NCBI GenBank assembly: GCA_945224895.1
Contig: CALYNW010000074.1
Location: forward strand, 1-5,860
Length of the DNA stretch: 5,860 nt
Reading direction: 5' to 3'
Origin: an uncultured Clostridia bacterium
GTDB taxonomy: Bacteria > Bacillota > Clostridia > Oscillospirales > Acutalibacteraceae
The translations under genes were made by a program, and so were the position numbers. This document shows positions 5,778-5,860 of this stretch, in pieces (within the stretch, counting starts at the first letter, position 1; every line of letters starts with the position of its first letter). The notes beneath the pieces were generated by a model. It was given only the letters and a program-made list of their open reading frames with translations, was not told the origin of the DNA and made no database searches.

Positions 5778-5860
5778 CAATACAAGTTTGCAATACACAT
5801 TAACATAAGCAAGCGAGATAAATCCGAACAAGCCTAAAAGGGTTTGATTTCGGCATATTT
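5778..5860. other. Contig-end non-coding stretch, nothing assignable
   Basis: No coding frame, RNA gene or clear terminator is visible here. CCGAA (5824-5828) and TTCGG (5849-5853) could form the base of an imperfect, bulged hairpin, but it has no T run and few base pairs. The stretch may be the upstream region of the minus-strand gene or the edge of a feature cut off by the window. Confidence 0.5.

Noticed and set aside
5824..5853. Imperfect hairpin CCGAA...TTCGG near the contig end considered as a terminator
   Set aside because: Only five clean base pairs at the base, bulged above, and no T run on either side.

Overview
The window looks like an assembled contig end from a low-GC Gram-positive gut anaerobe, most likely a Clostridia/Ruminococcus-type member of the Oscillospiraceae. 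The evidence is AT-rich DNA, strong AGGAGG-type ribosome sites, a lipoprotein with Thr-rich stalks, a secreted-type tyrosine-rich surface domain and a cytoplasmic GH31 enzyme. The taxonomic call is inference from style, not from a marker gene. The first 46 bases are not genomic: they are an Illumina Nextera i7 adapter ending in the 19-bp Tn5 mosaic end, so real sequence starts at 47.

Left block (47-1386, + strand): the C-terminal part of a probable surface protein (5' end lost at the adapter) is followed after 22 bp by an unlisted 45-codon gene (662-799). The small gene's 3' end carries the ribosome site and start of a 182-aa lipoprotein gene (789-1337) that consists almost wholly of a Thr/Ser/Lys-rich stalk. 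A strong hairpin terminator (1350-1386) closes this unit. The three genes are tightly packed and look co-transcribed, suggesting a cell-surface module of unknown function.

Middle block (about 1404-5130, + strand): a two-gene operon of a type-B carboxylesterase (1466-2803) and a GH31 alpha-glycosidase (2803-5085), joined by a one-base TAATG stop/start overlap. Neither has a signal peptide, so both should act in the cytoplasm on imported oligosaccharides. A reasonable but unproven reading is removal of an acyl (for example acetyl) group by the esterase and of an alpha-linked sugar by the GH31 enzyme. The GH31 belongs to a divergent subgroup that lacks the usual substrate-binding Asp near the start of the barrel.

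Right block (5086-5860): a hairpin at 5107-5130 separates the operon from a convergent minus-strand gene (5187-5717) for a three-helix membrane protein with a C-terminal domain predicted to lie outside the cell. That gene has a good minus-strand promoter with a duplicated TTGACTT element. The last ~80 bases hold no gene I can support. I do not see a defence system, mobile element, CRISPR array or RNA gene. The most interesting item is the small peptide gene and its overlap with the stalk lipoprotein.
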